NCBI GenBank assembly: GCA_020072645.1
Contig: JAIQGK010000005.1
Coordinates: 248,001-312,000 of the forward strand
Length of the DNA stretch: 64,000 bases
Direction of reading: 5' to 3'
From: Terriglobia bacterium
GTDB lineage: Bacteria > Acidobacteriota > Terriglobia > Terriglobales > Acidobacteriaceae
The notes beneath the pieces are model-generated. The model was not told the DNA's origin. It made no database searches and worked only from the letters and a program-made list of their open reading frames with translations. The translations under genes and the position numbers were made by a program. Position 1 is the stretch's first letter. Each line of letters begins with the position of its first letter. Below are positions 8,314 through 17,015 of this stretch, piece after piece.

Positions 8314-9687
8314 TTATTTCCAGTATTGGTCGCGCAACTGCGTCTGCTTGCTGACCAGAGGAATTTCCTGGCCTTGAATGAAGACGTGTTTTACATCAGT
8401 CTTCACGTCCAGCGGATCGCCATTGGCCACAACGACGTTGCCCATCTTGCCGACGTCGAGCGAGCCGAGGTCCTTGTCCACGCCCCACATCTGCGCGGGA
8501 TTGATAGTCAAGGCCTTGAGCGCTTCATCGGGCGGCAGTCCAAACCCGACAGCGTAACCGGCGGCATAAGGCAGGTTGCGCGACTGGTGCGCGTCATAAG
8601 AAGCAAACGCGATTTTCACGCCGCGCTTGGCCAGTTGCGCCGGAACGCTATAGACCGCGTCATACCGCTCTGATTCTTTGGGCTGCTCGTAAATGGGGCC
8701 GACGATCACGGGCAAGCCGGTGGCAGCGACTTTGTCCAGCAGGCTGGCGGAATGCGTCACATGGTTGAGAATTACCTTGAGGTGAAATTCATTCGCCAGA
8801 TCCAGCGCCGTGAGCAGGTCGTTTGGCTGCTCAGCCGCCAGCACTACAGGTTTTTTGCCGTGCAGGTAAGGCAGAAGGGCCTCAAGTTTCAGGTCGCGCT
8901 TGGGAGGAGCGCCGGCCTTGTCCTTTTCTTTCGCGTCTGAACTGGACTTCTTCCTGTCATAGGCCGCAAGTTTCTGGTCGTAATCCAGCGCGTCAATAAA
9001 TGCCTGGCGCAGCTGCGTTGCCATACCCATGCGGGTGAAGGGAAATTTGGCTTGCTCAAAGCTCTGGTTGCGGCGCTGGGCGCCAGTGAAGTTGAGAGGC
9101 ATGGCGATATCGCGGATCGTCAGCATCTCTGAGGCGGATGCGCCGGCGAGCTGGATGAATGAATCCTGACCGGGCAGGGTGTCACCGCTGGCCGGAGCGA
9201 CAATGGCGTTGGTAATGCCATTTAGGCGCGTTACGGGAATCAGCGCAGTCTCTGCATGGAAGGCATCGTAAACATGCATATGCGGCATGATCTCGTCGCT
9301 CATCTCGATTTCATCATTAGTCATGCGCTCGGCGGAAATCTCAGTCAGGCCCAGGTGAGTTTCTGAATCGATCAGTCCGGGATAGACCGTCATGCCGGTT
9401 GCGTCGATGACTTTTGCGCCGGAAGGGATTGCCGTTCCCGGGCCGCCGACAGCAGTGATGCGTCCGTTATGCATTACCACCACGCCGTTTTCAATAACGC
9501 CGTGCGTGATGGTAAGCAGCTTGCCACCTTTCAGCGCAATCGTCTCATTGGAAGCGGGAGTGGCGGCGTTTGAGTGGGCCGATCGTGCCGGAGCGGGCGC
9601 GGATTTAGTTTTCTTTGTTTGTGCGCTAAGGCTTTGCGCGGAAAAGCTCGCTACAAGGGCGATGATAATAATCAATTTTTTCAGCAT
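8314..9687 (-). CDS. Secreted amidohydrolase-fold protein lacking metal ligands
   Basis: 457 residues with a signal peptide (LKKLIIIIALVASFSAQSLSA). The amidohydrolase composite domain starts at ALKGGKLLTITHGVIENG, and the barrel entry reads YPGLIDSETH (106-111). The usual HxH metal pair is therefore ETH, and the position where the upstream paralogue has QIHCYRADE reads LAAEQPNDL here. It is likely inactive as a classical metallo-hydrolase, or uses another mechanism. Its AAGGAGG ribosome site lies inside the last codons of the upstream amidohydrolase, two bases away, so the two are translationally coupled and may form a hetero-oligomer. Confidence 0.85.
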   Translation of the reverse strand: MLKKLIIIIALVASFSAQSLSAQTKKTKSAPAPARSAHSNAATPASNETIALKGGKLLTITHGVIENGVVVMHNGRITAVGGPGTAIPSGAKVIDATGMTVYPGLIDSETHLGLTEISAERMTNDEIEMSDEIMPHMHVYDAFHAETALIPVTRLNGITNAIVAPASGDTLPGQDSFIQLAGASASEMLTIRDIAMPLNFTGAQRRNQSFEQAKFPFTRMGMATQLRQAFIDALDYDQKLAAYDRKKSSSDAKEKDKAGAPPKRDLKLEALLPYLHGKKPVVLAAEQPNDLLTALDLANEFHLKVILNHVTHSASLLDKVAATGLPVIVGPIYEQPKESERYDAVYSVPAQLAKRGVKIAFASYDAHQSRNLPYAAGYAVGFGLPPDEALKALTINPAQMWGVDKDLGSLDVGKMGNVVVANGDPLDVKTDVKHVFIQGQEIPLVSKQTQLRDQYWK

Positions 9688-9689
9688 GG

Positions 9690-11117
9690 TTACTGTACCT
9701 CCTTGTAGTGGGTAAGCCCGAGTCCGGGAAGCGAGCGGTCAAAGTAAAGATCGCCATCGATGAGAACCTTATCGACCAGCGCGGAAGAAGAAAGCGGGTA
9801 GCTGTTCCAGATTGAGATGTCCGCGTCTTTTCCCACGTCAATGGAGCCGACGCGATCATCAACGCCGATGATCCACGCGGGATTAATCGTGATGGCTCTC
9901 AGCGCTTCATCTTCCGTAAGGCCATAATGGATGGCCTTGCCGGCTTCCTGATTGAGGCGGCGGGTCACGTCTTCTGAATCGCTCTTGAGCGCAACGCGGA
10001 CGCCTTTGTGCGCGGAGATGGCGGCGTTCCAGGGAATACCGTCCCACGCTTCATACTTAAAGCCCCACCAGTCTGGCCATGTGGCAATGGCCACGCCGTT
10101 GGCGGCGATCTTGTCGGCAACTTTGTATGCTTCAAGCGCGTGGTGAAACGCGCGGATCTTGTAGCCGAACTCCTTGGCCATGGCCATTTCGGTAAGGAAC
10201 TCATCGGCGCGATAGCAATGGATCTGCACCAGCAGCTTGCCGCGAAGAATATCGGCCAGCGCTTCCAGCTTCAGGTCCTTCTTGGGCGGCGTGGCGTCCT
10301 TGTCGCCTTTTTTCACTTTGGCGTCGTAGTCGTCCCATGTGCGCATGTACTCGCGGGCTTCAATGAATGACGCACGCATCACCTCAAAGTTGCCCATGCG
10401 TGTGGAAGGCAGCTGGTTCCTGCTGCCATAGACGCGCTTTGGATTCTCGCCGCTGGCAAACTTGATGGACTGCGGCGCGCCTGGGAAGAGCAGTTCGTCG
10501 CGACCGAGGCCATACTTGTGCTTGATCACAATGGCCTGCCCGCCAATCATGTTGGCTGAGCCGTGCAGCAGCAGTGATGTGGTAACGCCGCCGGCCAGCG
10601 CGCGATAAATTGCCTTGTCGTTGTAGTCAAAGGCGTCGCGCATCATCATCTGCGGCGTGATGGGACTGGTGGCTTCGTTCACGTCGTCATCGAGCGCGAT
10701 GTGCGAGTGTGAGTCAATAATGCCGGGCATCACGAACTTTCCGGTGGCATCGATCACGGTTGCGCCGGCCGGAGCATCCACGCTCTGCCCCACGGCGGCA
10801 ATCTTCCCGTTGTGGATGTAGATACTGCCGTTTTCGATCTTGCCGTGGGTCACCGTGAGAATCGTCCCGCCCTTGATGACCACGTCATTGTGAATTGCCG
10901 GCGTTTCCGGCGCGGGCTTTTTGTTGGGCGTGGCGTTGTCGGTGACCGCGTTGGCTTTGGATTCAGTTCCGGGAGTGGCTTGCTCCGGACTGGCAGGGTT
11001 TTGCGATGCGGGCGAAGGCTGCTGCGTGTTCTGGGGCTGCTGCGCAAAAGCAAAACTGCTTAGCACCCAACACAATGACAGCAACATCGCACGATACAGA
11101 TGAGGGCGATGCGGCAT
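9690..11117 (-). CDS. Secreted amidohydrolase (imidazolonepropionase-like)
   Basis: 475 residues from ATG 11117, chosen because a signal peptide (HRPHLYRAMLLSLCWVLSSFAFA) follows and GGAG lies upstream; the longer frame has no signal. A Pro/Thr/Gln-rich linker (28-75) precedes the amidohydrolase fold. Metal ligands are present: HxH in IIDSHSHIALDDD (H137, H139), H in VQIHCYRADE, H in AFHHALEAY and D in LKSDSED. Probably a periplasmic metal-dependent peptidase or amidase of the imidazolonepropionase-like group. First gene of a two-gene operon with its degenerate paralogue. Confidence 0.88.
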   Translation of the reverse strand: MPHRPHLYRAMLLSLCWVLSSFAFAQQPQNTQQPSPASQNPASPEQATPGTESKANAVTDNATPNKKPAPETPAIHNDVVIKGGTILTVTHGKIENGSIYIHNGKIAAVGQSVDAPAGATVIDATGKFVMPGIIDSHSHIALDDDVNEATSPITPQMMMRDAFDYNDKAIYRALAGGVTTSLLLHGSANMIGGQAIVIKHKYGLGRDELLFPGAPQSIKFASGENPKRVYGSRNQLPSTRMGNFEVMRASFIEAREYMRTWDDYDAKVKKGDKDATPPKKDLKLEALADILRGKLLVQIHCYRADEFLTEMAMAKEFGYKIRAFHHALEAYKVADKIAANGVAIATWPDWWGFKYEAWDGIPWNAAISAHKGVRVALKSDSEDVTRRLNQEAGKAIHYGLTEDEALRAITINPAWIIGVDDRVGSIDVGKDADISIWNSYPLSSSALVDKVLIDGDLYFDRSLPGLGLTHYKEVQ

Positions 11118-11248
11118 AGGCTTGAACTCCGAGGGAGGGAATGAAAGAACCCGCGATTCTATGGGAGCAAATAGCAATTGGCAATGGAATTGAGAAGTGC
11201 ATTTCGTCCCAGCAAGCAGTGGCCGACGGCATTCAACTAAAAACACTT

Positions 11249-11334
11249 AACCGCAACGGACGCAAAGGTCGCAAAGGAACCGGAAACCCAAAATTCTTTC
11301 TTCCTTAGCGTCCTTCGCGCCCTTTGCGGTAAAT
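11249..11334. repeat. Inverted pair of family A interspersed repeats
   Basis: The left arm at 11249-11278 reads AACCGCAACGGACGCAAAGG and continues TCGCAAAGG. The right arm at 11305-11334 reads TAGCGTCCTTCGCGCC followed by CTTTGCGGTAAAT. The two are near reverse complements and could form a long stem. The same unit recurs at 34812-34842, 40539-40571, 51166-51203, 51587-51620 and 51690-51721. No coding capacity. The arms sit in the divergent gap between the amidohydrolase operon and dtd. Confidence 0.75.
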
Positions 11335-11376
11335 GGGTTTAGCTGAATGATGATTGCTGAGTGCTAAAGTATCCCC

Positions 11377-11826
11377 ATGCGAGCCGTAGTCCAGAGAGTG
11401 AGCCGCTGCCGCGTGACCGTTGAGGGCAACGTTGTCGGCGAAATCGGTACCGGACTCCTGGTGCTGTTGGGCGTGAGCAAGGCCGACAATGAAGCCGCGG
11501 CGGATTACCTGGTGGAAAAGATCGTGGCCCTCCGCATTTTTGAAGATGCTGAGGGCAAGATGAATCGTTCTGTACAAGACTCCGGCGGCGCGGTGCTGGT
11601 GGTTTCACAATTCACGCTCTATGGCGACGTGCGGCGGGGCAAGCGTCCGTCGTTTGACGCAGCGGCACGGCCCGAAGAGGCCAAGCGGCTGTACGAATAT
11701 TTTGTCGGCAAAATCCGGACGGCCGGACTGCGCTGCGAAACAGGACAATTCCAGGCCATGATGGAAGTTGAGCTGGTGAACAGCGGGCCGGTGACGATCC
11801 TGCTGGATTCGGAGAAACAATTCTAA
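11377..11826 (+). CDS. dtd: D-aminoacyl-tRNA deacylase
   Basis: Removes D-amino acids (and mischarged glycine) from tRNA. 149 residues, typical length. Conserved [17 protein letters not shown] at the N terminus, the SQFTLYGD motif near 77 and the [11 protein letters not shown] motif (the Gly-cisPro-type substrate loop region) near 133. The start ATG leads directly into the conserved MRAVVQRV. It is a single gene divergent from the amidohydrolase operon, and it is followed by a fragment of a second dtd 3' end. Confidence 0.96.
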   Translation: MRAVVQRVSRCRVTVEGNVVGEIGTGLLVLLGVSKADNEAAADYLVEKIVALRIFEDAEGKMNRSVQDSGGAVLVVSQFTLYGDVRRGKRPSFDAAARPEEAKRLYEYFVGKIRTAGLRCETGQFQAMMEVELVNSGPVTILLDSEKQF

Positions 11827-11928
11827 ATTCTTACCGCGGATGAACACGGATCAAGGCGGATCAAACACGGCAGAAACAAAGCTCAGCGGCTCCCGATGCA
11901 GATCTCTTCACCGCGGATGATAGACGCA

Positions 11929-11985
11929 GAACGAGTCAATGCAGGACCGGTAGCGATCATGCTGGATTCACAAAGAGCATTTTGA
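11929..11985 (+). pseudogene. Remnant of a second dtd 3' end
   Basis: In the frame ending at TGA 11983 the sequence reads AERVNAGPVAIMLDSQRAF-stop. It aligns without gaps to the end of the intact dtd ([19 protein letters not shown]-stop) that finishes 160 bases upstream. DNA identity is clear but imperfect, so it is not a recent duplication. Between them lie GGATGAACACGGATCAAGG-type repeats. It looks like a scar from replacement of dtd by a diverged allele, or from repeat-mediated recombination. Confidence 0.6.
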
Positions 11986-12000
11986 GCGTCGCGAGACACT

Positions 12001-13371
12001 TCAGCGCTGGAATGGATATTCGTTTATCCAGTGGAAACCGCGATTCACCAAATTGAACTTGTCGCGGTCCACGAGCTTCAATTTCATCTCAACCTGATGG
12101 CCATCCATGGAGCCGGCCAGGACAAGCTGGTCGGGGGCAGGACGAGTGTAGGTTAGGGCGGCTTTCCAGTTCTTGTCCGCAGGCTTGGTCAAGCCAATCG
12201 TATGTTCTTTCTCATTGATGGCTGATCCGTATCCGGCAAAGGTGTCATCCGGCCGCTGGAATGACGTGAAGGTAGGGAAATCAAAGACCACGCGACGCCA
12301 GCGGTCCTTGTCAGTAAACAACGGAGAGCGCAGCTGGCCGTCAACCGACATCTCATCGACATTCCAGATGCCATACAGCGCGGACTTGGGTCGCCCGCCA
12401 CCATAGGTGTGCCAAGCCTGAATTCCCGAATAAACACCCATGCCGAGCAGGTACAAGCCAAATACAACCTGCAAAGCCACGGCCACACGGTTGGCGCGCG
12501 CGGAGCAAAATAGAGCGGATTGTCGCGAAGGAGCTGCGGCGCGGTCAGTAAAGAAGAAGTCGATCATTCTGCGCGCATCGGGGACCAGCAGGAAGAGAGA
12601 AAACAGGATCAGATGAAAGGAGAATAGTTTCACCGGCACGTCATAGGTCATATTCAGCATGAAAACCTGAATCATGTCCGCCAGGCAGACCAGCGCTCCA
12701 AGGGGCGTGGTCCGCGGGGTCAGGAGCAAAATGCCTCCCACAGTTTCAGCGCAACCGGCAAAAATCTCATAGGAACGTGAAGCTCCAATCGACGACCACA
12801 GTACCGCCATCGGCGAGAAGTTGCCGTAAGGCTCCAGCAGGCGCGTGAGATAAGGAAAGGGCATCTGCAAGGGAATCGCCTTGGCAAGGCCGTACAGAAA
12901 CATCTCTGAAGCAAGCGCGAAGCGCAACGCCAATCGGAACCACTTGTGGAAAGTCACGTAGTTGGGGCGACGGCGATCCAGAATCGACCAAACGAGCGTG
13001 ATCACCGAGGCAATCACCAGCAGGCAGAAAGCCAGAACCCAGTCGAATGTCTTGTCACCGCTGCCGCTGCCGGTGTAAACGAGTTCATGCTTGACGCGAA
13101 ATACATGGCTGGCGGTCCAGAAGGTGATGTGCCGCAAGGGCCAGAGAGAAGATAGCTCGGGAATATTTACTTTTGGGATGAGAAACAGCCCGCCCAGAAT
13201 CTGGTTGCTCAGGCTGAAGAGAATGAAATAAGCAACGCAGAATCGAAAAGCGATGCGGGAAGCAAGCCCCCAATGCTCCACCGGAGCGGGAGATTCGGAT
13301 TGGGGAAAGGCCTGAGATTCCGCCGATTGAACAGCATCGGTTGTAAGAGCAACTTGAGCGTAGTCTGCCAA
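12001..13371 (-). CDS. DoxX-like multi-pass membrane protein
   Basis: 456 residues. The TTG start at 13371 follows an ideal GGAGGTGACCT ribosome site. Several membrane helices (about 40-65, 110-130, 145-170, 205-260, 290-310) make up a DoxX-like region with the conserved-looking RLALRFALASEMFLYGLAKAIP and PYGNFSPMAVLWSSIGAS. A soluble C-terminal domain (about 320-456) has beta-rich sequence such as WRRVVFDFPTFTSFQRPDDTF. Large DoxX-like proteins with this tail are frequent in Acidobacteriota; their role is unknown. It is divergent from the M42 peptidase. Confidence 0.75.
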   Translation of the reverse strand: MADYAQVALTTDAVQSAESQAFPQSESPAPVEHWGLASRIAFRFCVAYFILFSLSNQILGGLFLIPKVNIPELSSLWPLRHITFWTASHVFRVKHELVYTGSGSGDKTFDWVLAFCLLVIASVITLVWSILDRRRPNYVTFHKWFRLALRFALASEMFLYGLAKAIPLQMPFPYLTRLLEPYGNFSPMAVLWSSIGASRSYEIFAGCAETVGGILLLTPRTTPLGALVCLADMIQVFMLNMTYDVPVKLFSFHLILFSLFLLVPDARRMIDFFFTDRAAAPSRQSALFCSARANRVAVALQVVFGLYLLGMGVYSGIQAWHTYGGGRPKSALYGIWNVDEMSVDGQLRSPLFTDKDRWRRVVFDFPTFTSFQRPDDTFAGYGSAINEKEHTIGLTKPADKNWKAALTYTRPAPDQLVLAGSMDGHQVEMKLKLVDRDKFNLVNRGFHWINEYPFQR

Positions 13372-13517
13372 AGGTCACCTCCCGAACACCCGCGCTTTTG
13401 GCTGAAAAAAGTGCTGTTATTATGCCATTGCCAGCAGATCTCCGTCGCGCAGAATGCGTATTTTTTAGCAGCATTGCTGCTCGATTCCACGATGGCGTCT
13501 GGTACCATGCTCCCGCT

Positions 13518-14669
13518 ATGAAAATTAGCCTTTTCCTGTTTTTGCTCTTCTCGCTGGCAAGCTTTGCTCAATCGCGGCCTGCCGCCGCCGGTGACGAAAC
13601 GCAACAACTTCTGCAGGCGCTGGCCGATGCGCCCGGGCCTTCCGGCTTTGAAGAGCCAGTGCGCAAGATCATGGTTGAGCGCATGAAGCCGATGGCAGAA
13701 AAGTTGAGCTATGACGGCCTTGGCTCCGTGATCGCCGTGCAGGGCACAAGCGGCCCGCGCATTATGGTGGACGCGCACATGGACGAATTGGGCGGGATGG
13801 TGCGGCGCGTGACTAATGATGGCTATCTCACTATGCAGATGCTGGGTGGCTGGCTGGACCAGGCGCTGGTGGATCAGCGCTGGACAATTATTGGATCGAA
13901 AGGGCCGGTGCGGGCGATTACCGGCATTCGCGATATTCATATCGTTCCGCAGGAAGAGCGAACCAAGGTCTATCCGCGTGAATCGCTCTTTCTTGACGTG
14001 GGCGCGAAGAACGCGGCTGAAGTTGCCGCGCTGGGGCTGGAGCCGGGTGATCCTGTGGTTCCGGACGCGCCGTTCGCGGTGATGAACGGAAGCCAGAATT
14101 ACCTGGGCAAGGGCTGGGACGACCGCGTGGGCTGTGCCGTGGTGATTGAGGCCATGAAGAAGCTGGCGCACGCCCCGCATCCGAACCAGATTTTCTGGGT
14201 GGCGACGGTGCAGGAAGAAATCGGTGTGCGCGGCGCGCATACCTCCAGTGAAATTGTGAAGCCGGAGATTGGCATTGCCATTGAAGGCGGCGTCACGCGC
14301 GACGCGCCCGGAGTGCACCCGGAAGAAGCTCAGGAGCTGCTCGGAGGCGGGCCGGCGATTTTTCTGTATGACTCCAGCGCACTGCCAAACCTGAAATTGG
14401 TCTCGCTGATCAAGCAGACAGCGAAAGAAAAAGTCATCCCGTTGCAAAGCGACCTGATCCAGGGCTATGGCGACGATTCGTCCGAGATGCAGAAGAGCAA
14501 CGGCGGCGCGCCAACCGTGAACATGGTCGTCCCGGTGCGCTATACGCACTCGCACAACGGCATCATGAACCGCGGCGACTTTGACAAGATGGTGGACCTG
14601 CTAGTGGCGGTGCTGCAAAAGCTGGACGCAAAGACCGTGGCGAATTTGAAGGATTTCACGCCGCAGTAA
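13518..14669 (+). CDS. Secreted M42-family metallo-aminopeptidase
   Basis: 383 residues from ATG 13518. This start gives a clean signal peptide (KISLFLFLLFSLASFAQS), whereas the longer frame does not. M42 peptidases are tetrahedral dinuclear Zn/Co aminopeptidases, mostly cytoplasmic, so export is notable. Visible ligands: H and D in MVDAHMDE, D in GKGWDDRVG, catalytic EE in VQEEIG, acid in AIEGG, H in RYTHSHNG. Likely scavenges peptides in the periplasm. It ends before a large inverted repeat shared with the 3' end of era. Confidence 0.92.
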   Translation: MKISLFLFLLFSLASFAQSRPAAAGDETQQLLQALADAPGPSGFEEPVRKIMVERMKPMAEKLSYDGLGSVIAVQGTSGPRIMVDAHMDELGGMVRRVTNDGYLTMQMLGGWLDQALVDQRWTIIGSKGPVRAITGIRDIHIVPQEERTKVYPRESLFLDVGAKNAAEVAALGLEPGDPVVPDAPFAVMNGSQNYLGKGWDDRVGCAVVIEAMKKLAHAPHPNQIFWVATVQEEIGVRGAHTSSEIVKPEIGIAIEGGVTRDAPGVHPEEAQELLGGGPAIFLYDSSALPNLKLVSLIKQTAKEKVIPLQSDLIQGYGDDSSEMQKSNGGAPTVNMVVPVRYTHSHNGIMNRGDFDKMVDLLVAVLQKLDAKTVANLKDFTPQ

Positions 14670-14708
14670 AATGCCACCGCAGAGGCCGGGAGAGCGCAGA
14701 GAAAGACA

Positions 14709-14788
14709 TTAGCCGCGAATTGCGCGAACAAACGCGAATCTGATTTTGGGTTCGTTTCTATTCGTATTGATTCGCGGCTAAAATTTTT
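14709..14788. terminator. Large inverted repeat between convergent genes (family C)
   Basis: Perfect 12-base arms TTAGCCGCGAAT (14709-14720) and ATTCGCGGCTAA (14770-14781) enclose further GCGAAT-type half-repeats and are followed by AATTTTT. The position between the convergent M42 peptidase and era, with a T-run on the + strand, suits a terminator. The right arm overlaps the era stop codon. The same GCGAATTxxCGCGAAT units recur near 20740, 39350 and 40165. Confidence 0.6.
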
Positions 14789-15728
14789 CCGAATCATTCT
14801 GAGGAGTACTAAGATTTTCCAACTGCCGCCGCCAATCTAGTTCTTCAACGAAAGCCGCTGACTGACGCCAGCCGGCTTTGACCTTTACAAACAATTCCAA
14901 GTAGACCTTTTTCCCGAAGCGCTTTTCCAGTTCCATCCGCGCGGAGGTGCCCATCTGCTTGAGCTTCTGGCCGCCTTTGCCGATGAGGATGGCCTTCTGG
15001 CTATCGCGTTCGCAAAAGATGGCGGCGGCAATGCGCAGCAGTTTGGGCAGATCTTCAAATCGCTCAACGATGACAGCCGTGGCATAAGGCACTTCTTTAC
15101 CGGTCTGGAGCAGAACTTTTTCCCGGATGATTTCTGATGCCAGGAAGCGTTCCGGCTGGTCAGTGAGTTGATCTTCAGGAAAATACGGCGGGCTTTGCGG
15201 CAGCGCGCGAATGACTTTATCGAGCAGCACTTCAAGCCCTTCTCCCTTCAAGGCCGAGATGGGAATAACTTCCTGGAATGCGTGGAGCTTGCTGTAACGC
15301 TCGATTACCGGCAGCAGGCGCTCTTTGTGGAGGCGATCAACTTTATTCAGCAGCAGAATGACAGGCGCGCCGGAGTGCTTGACGAGTTCAAGGACTTGTT
15401 CATCGGCGGGACCAAAGCGGTCCGTGGCGTCAACCAGTAGCAGAACAAGGTCGCGGCTCTCAAGAGCGGCGTGAATTTCCTGCATCATCTTGCGGTTAAG
15501 GCGGCTATCCGGTTTGTGGACTCCGGGCGTGTCGATAAAAACGATCTGACCTCCGGGGCGCTTGCCTTTTGGCTTGACGTTGAGAATGCCCTGGATGTTC
15601 ATGCGCGTGGTCTGCGGCTTTTCCGTGACGATGGCGATTTTCTCACCGACCAGTGCGTTGAGCAGCGTGCTTTTACCGGCGTTGGGACGCCCGATGATGG
15701 ATACGAAACCTGAGTGCGGCTGCGGCAT
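14778..15728 (-). CDS. era: GTPase Era
   Basis: Ribosome-assembly GTPase that binds the 3' end of 16S rRNA. 316 residues. GTPase motifs: G1 GRPNAGKST near 10, G3 DTPGVH near 65, G4 NKVD near 128. The C-terminal KH domain carries IGKGGQKLKQMGTSARMELEKRFGKKVYLELFVKV. Last gene of the phoH-ybeY-corC-era cluster. Its ATG directly follows the stop codon of the CorC-like gene with no gap. The final codons run into the inverted repeat at 14709-14781. Confidence 0.97.
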   Translation of the reverse strand: MPQPHSGFVSIIGRPNAGKSTLLNALVGEKIAIVTEKPQTTRMNIQGILNVKPKGKRPGGQIVFIDTPGVHKPDSRLNRKMMQEIHAALESRDLVLLLVDATDRFGPADEQVLELVKHSGAPVILLLNKVDRLHKERLLPVIERYSKLHAFQEVIPISALKGEGLEVLLDKVIRALPQSPPYFPEDQLTDQPERFLASEIIREKVLLQTGKEVPYATAVIVERFEDLPKLLRIAAAIFCERDSQKAILIGKGGQKLKQMGTSARMELEKRFGKKVYLELFVKVKAGWRQSAAFVEELDWRRQLENLSTPQNDSEKF

Positions 15729-17015
15729 TTATGCCTCTCGCTGTCGCGGAGAAGAATCAGCTTGCTCCGGCTGCGACCGGCAAACCCTGACCTTTTCTAT
15801 TTTGCGATCTGTGGATTCAAGGATTTCAAAACGGAGACCTTCATCTTCAACGACTTCACCGGGCTGGGGAATTCGTCCAGCGATGGCGCTGACCAGACCG
15901 CCGACTGTGGTGGTATCGCGCTGGTCAAGGCGCATATCAAAAAGGTCCTGAAGGCGGCCAACGTCCACTGTGCCCTGCATCACGTAAGCGTGGTCGCCTT
16001 CACGGATGATGTCATGCGAAAACTCATGCTCGTCGCGAATTTCACCGACGATTTCCTCCACTAGGTCCTCCAGCGTGACCAGGCCCGCGACGGAGCCATA
16101 TTCGTCAATGACGATGGCCATGTGGATGTTGTCTTTCTGCATTTCACGGAGAAGCTGTGAGGTCATCTTGGTTTCAGGCACGAAGAGCACTGGACGCACG
16201 AGCTTGGCGACGGTGGTGGTGCGAGCATCGGCTTCAGGAAGCTGGATGAGATCATGCGCCAGCACCATGCCTTCAATTTGGTCGATGCTGGTGGAAAATA
16301 CGGGCACGCGGGAATGCGGCTTGTCACGCAGCATGGACGTAAATTTTTCAATGGTCGTGGTGGACGGTACGGCAAAGATGTTAGGCCGGGGCGTCATCAC
16401 GTCACGAACAGTCTTGTCGCCAAACTCAACCACGGACTGAATGAGTTGGCGGTCACCCTCTTCCAGAATACCTTCTTCTTCCGCGGCTTCAATCAGCGCG
16501 TCCACGGCTTCTGAAGGATGCTCAGGTTCTTCTGGCTCATGTGGCTCCGCCAGCGCGGCCACGGAGAGCCCGAAACCAAGAACGACGGTGATGGGCAGCA
16601 TGAGATAGATCAGGACTTGCAAGAGCGGAATGAATTTCACCAGCCACACGCCGCGCGTCCGGGTGAACAGCATGTAAGGCAGCAGGCGGTTGCAAACAAT
16701 AATGACCAGAATGATGCCGATGATCGCCTGCACGGTTTCCGGCCAGGTCCAATGCGGGTCTCGAAAGACAAGATAGCCGATGATGAAGGCGACAGATGCC
16801 GTGCTGAGCTGCGTGAGGACAGAAAAAGTAAGAGCTGCGCGCTGGCTGGAACGAAGCAGACGCGGCTCGACAAGATTTTCAAAGGCCTCAATGTTTTCCT
16901 GAAATTCACGGCTCAGGAACTTGCCGCTTTCGGTGTAGAGCCGCTCGACATACGAGACGAGTACAAGCAGCGCGCAGAGCAGGAGAACGACCGTGTATAG
17001 AGCGACGAGGGTCAT
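15729..17015 (-). CDS. CNNM/CorC-HlyC family membrane CBS protein
   Basis: 428 residues. Transmembrane helices at the N terminus (about 3-25, 65-85, 95-115, 135-155) form a DUF21/CNNM-type region. A cytoplasmic CBS pair follows (VRDVMTPRPNIFAV, HSRVPVF, IVIDEYGSVAGLVTLEDLVEEIVGEIRDE, 200-330), then a CorC_HlyC transporter-associated domain (YVMQGTVDVGRLQDLF). Members are linked to Mg/Co export or haemolysin-like activity. The ATG overlaps the ybeY stop (ATGA, 17012-17015), so it is translationally coupled. Confidence 0.92.
   Translation of the reverse strand: MTLVALYTVVLLLCALLVLVSYVERLYTESGKFLSREFQENIEAFENLVEPRLLRSSQRAALTFSVLTQLSTASVAFIIGYLVFRDPHWTWPETVQAIIGIILVIIVCNRLLPYMLFTRTRGVWLVKFIPLLQVLIYLMLPITVVLGFGLSVAALAEPHEPEEPEHPSEAVDALIEAAEEEGILEEGDRQLIQSVVEFGDKTVRDVMTPRPNIFAVPSTTTIEKFTSMLRDKPHSRVPVFSTSIDQIEGMVLAHDLIQLPEADARTTTVAKLVRPVLFVPETKMTSQLLREMQKDNIHMAIVIDEYGSVAGLVTLEDLVEEIVGEIRDEHEFSHDIIREGDHAYVMQGTVDVGRLQDLFDMRLDQRDTTTVGGLVSAIAGRIPQPGEVVEDEGLRFEILESTDRKIEKVRVCRSQPEQADSSPRQREA

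Noticed and set aside
13209-14555. Long minus-strand open frame (448 codons) opposite the M42 peptidase
   Set aside because: The plus strand encodes a clear M42 peptidase with signal peptide and all ligands. The antisense frame is a by-product of GC-rich codon use.
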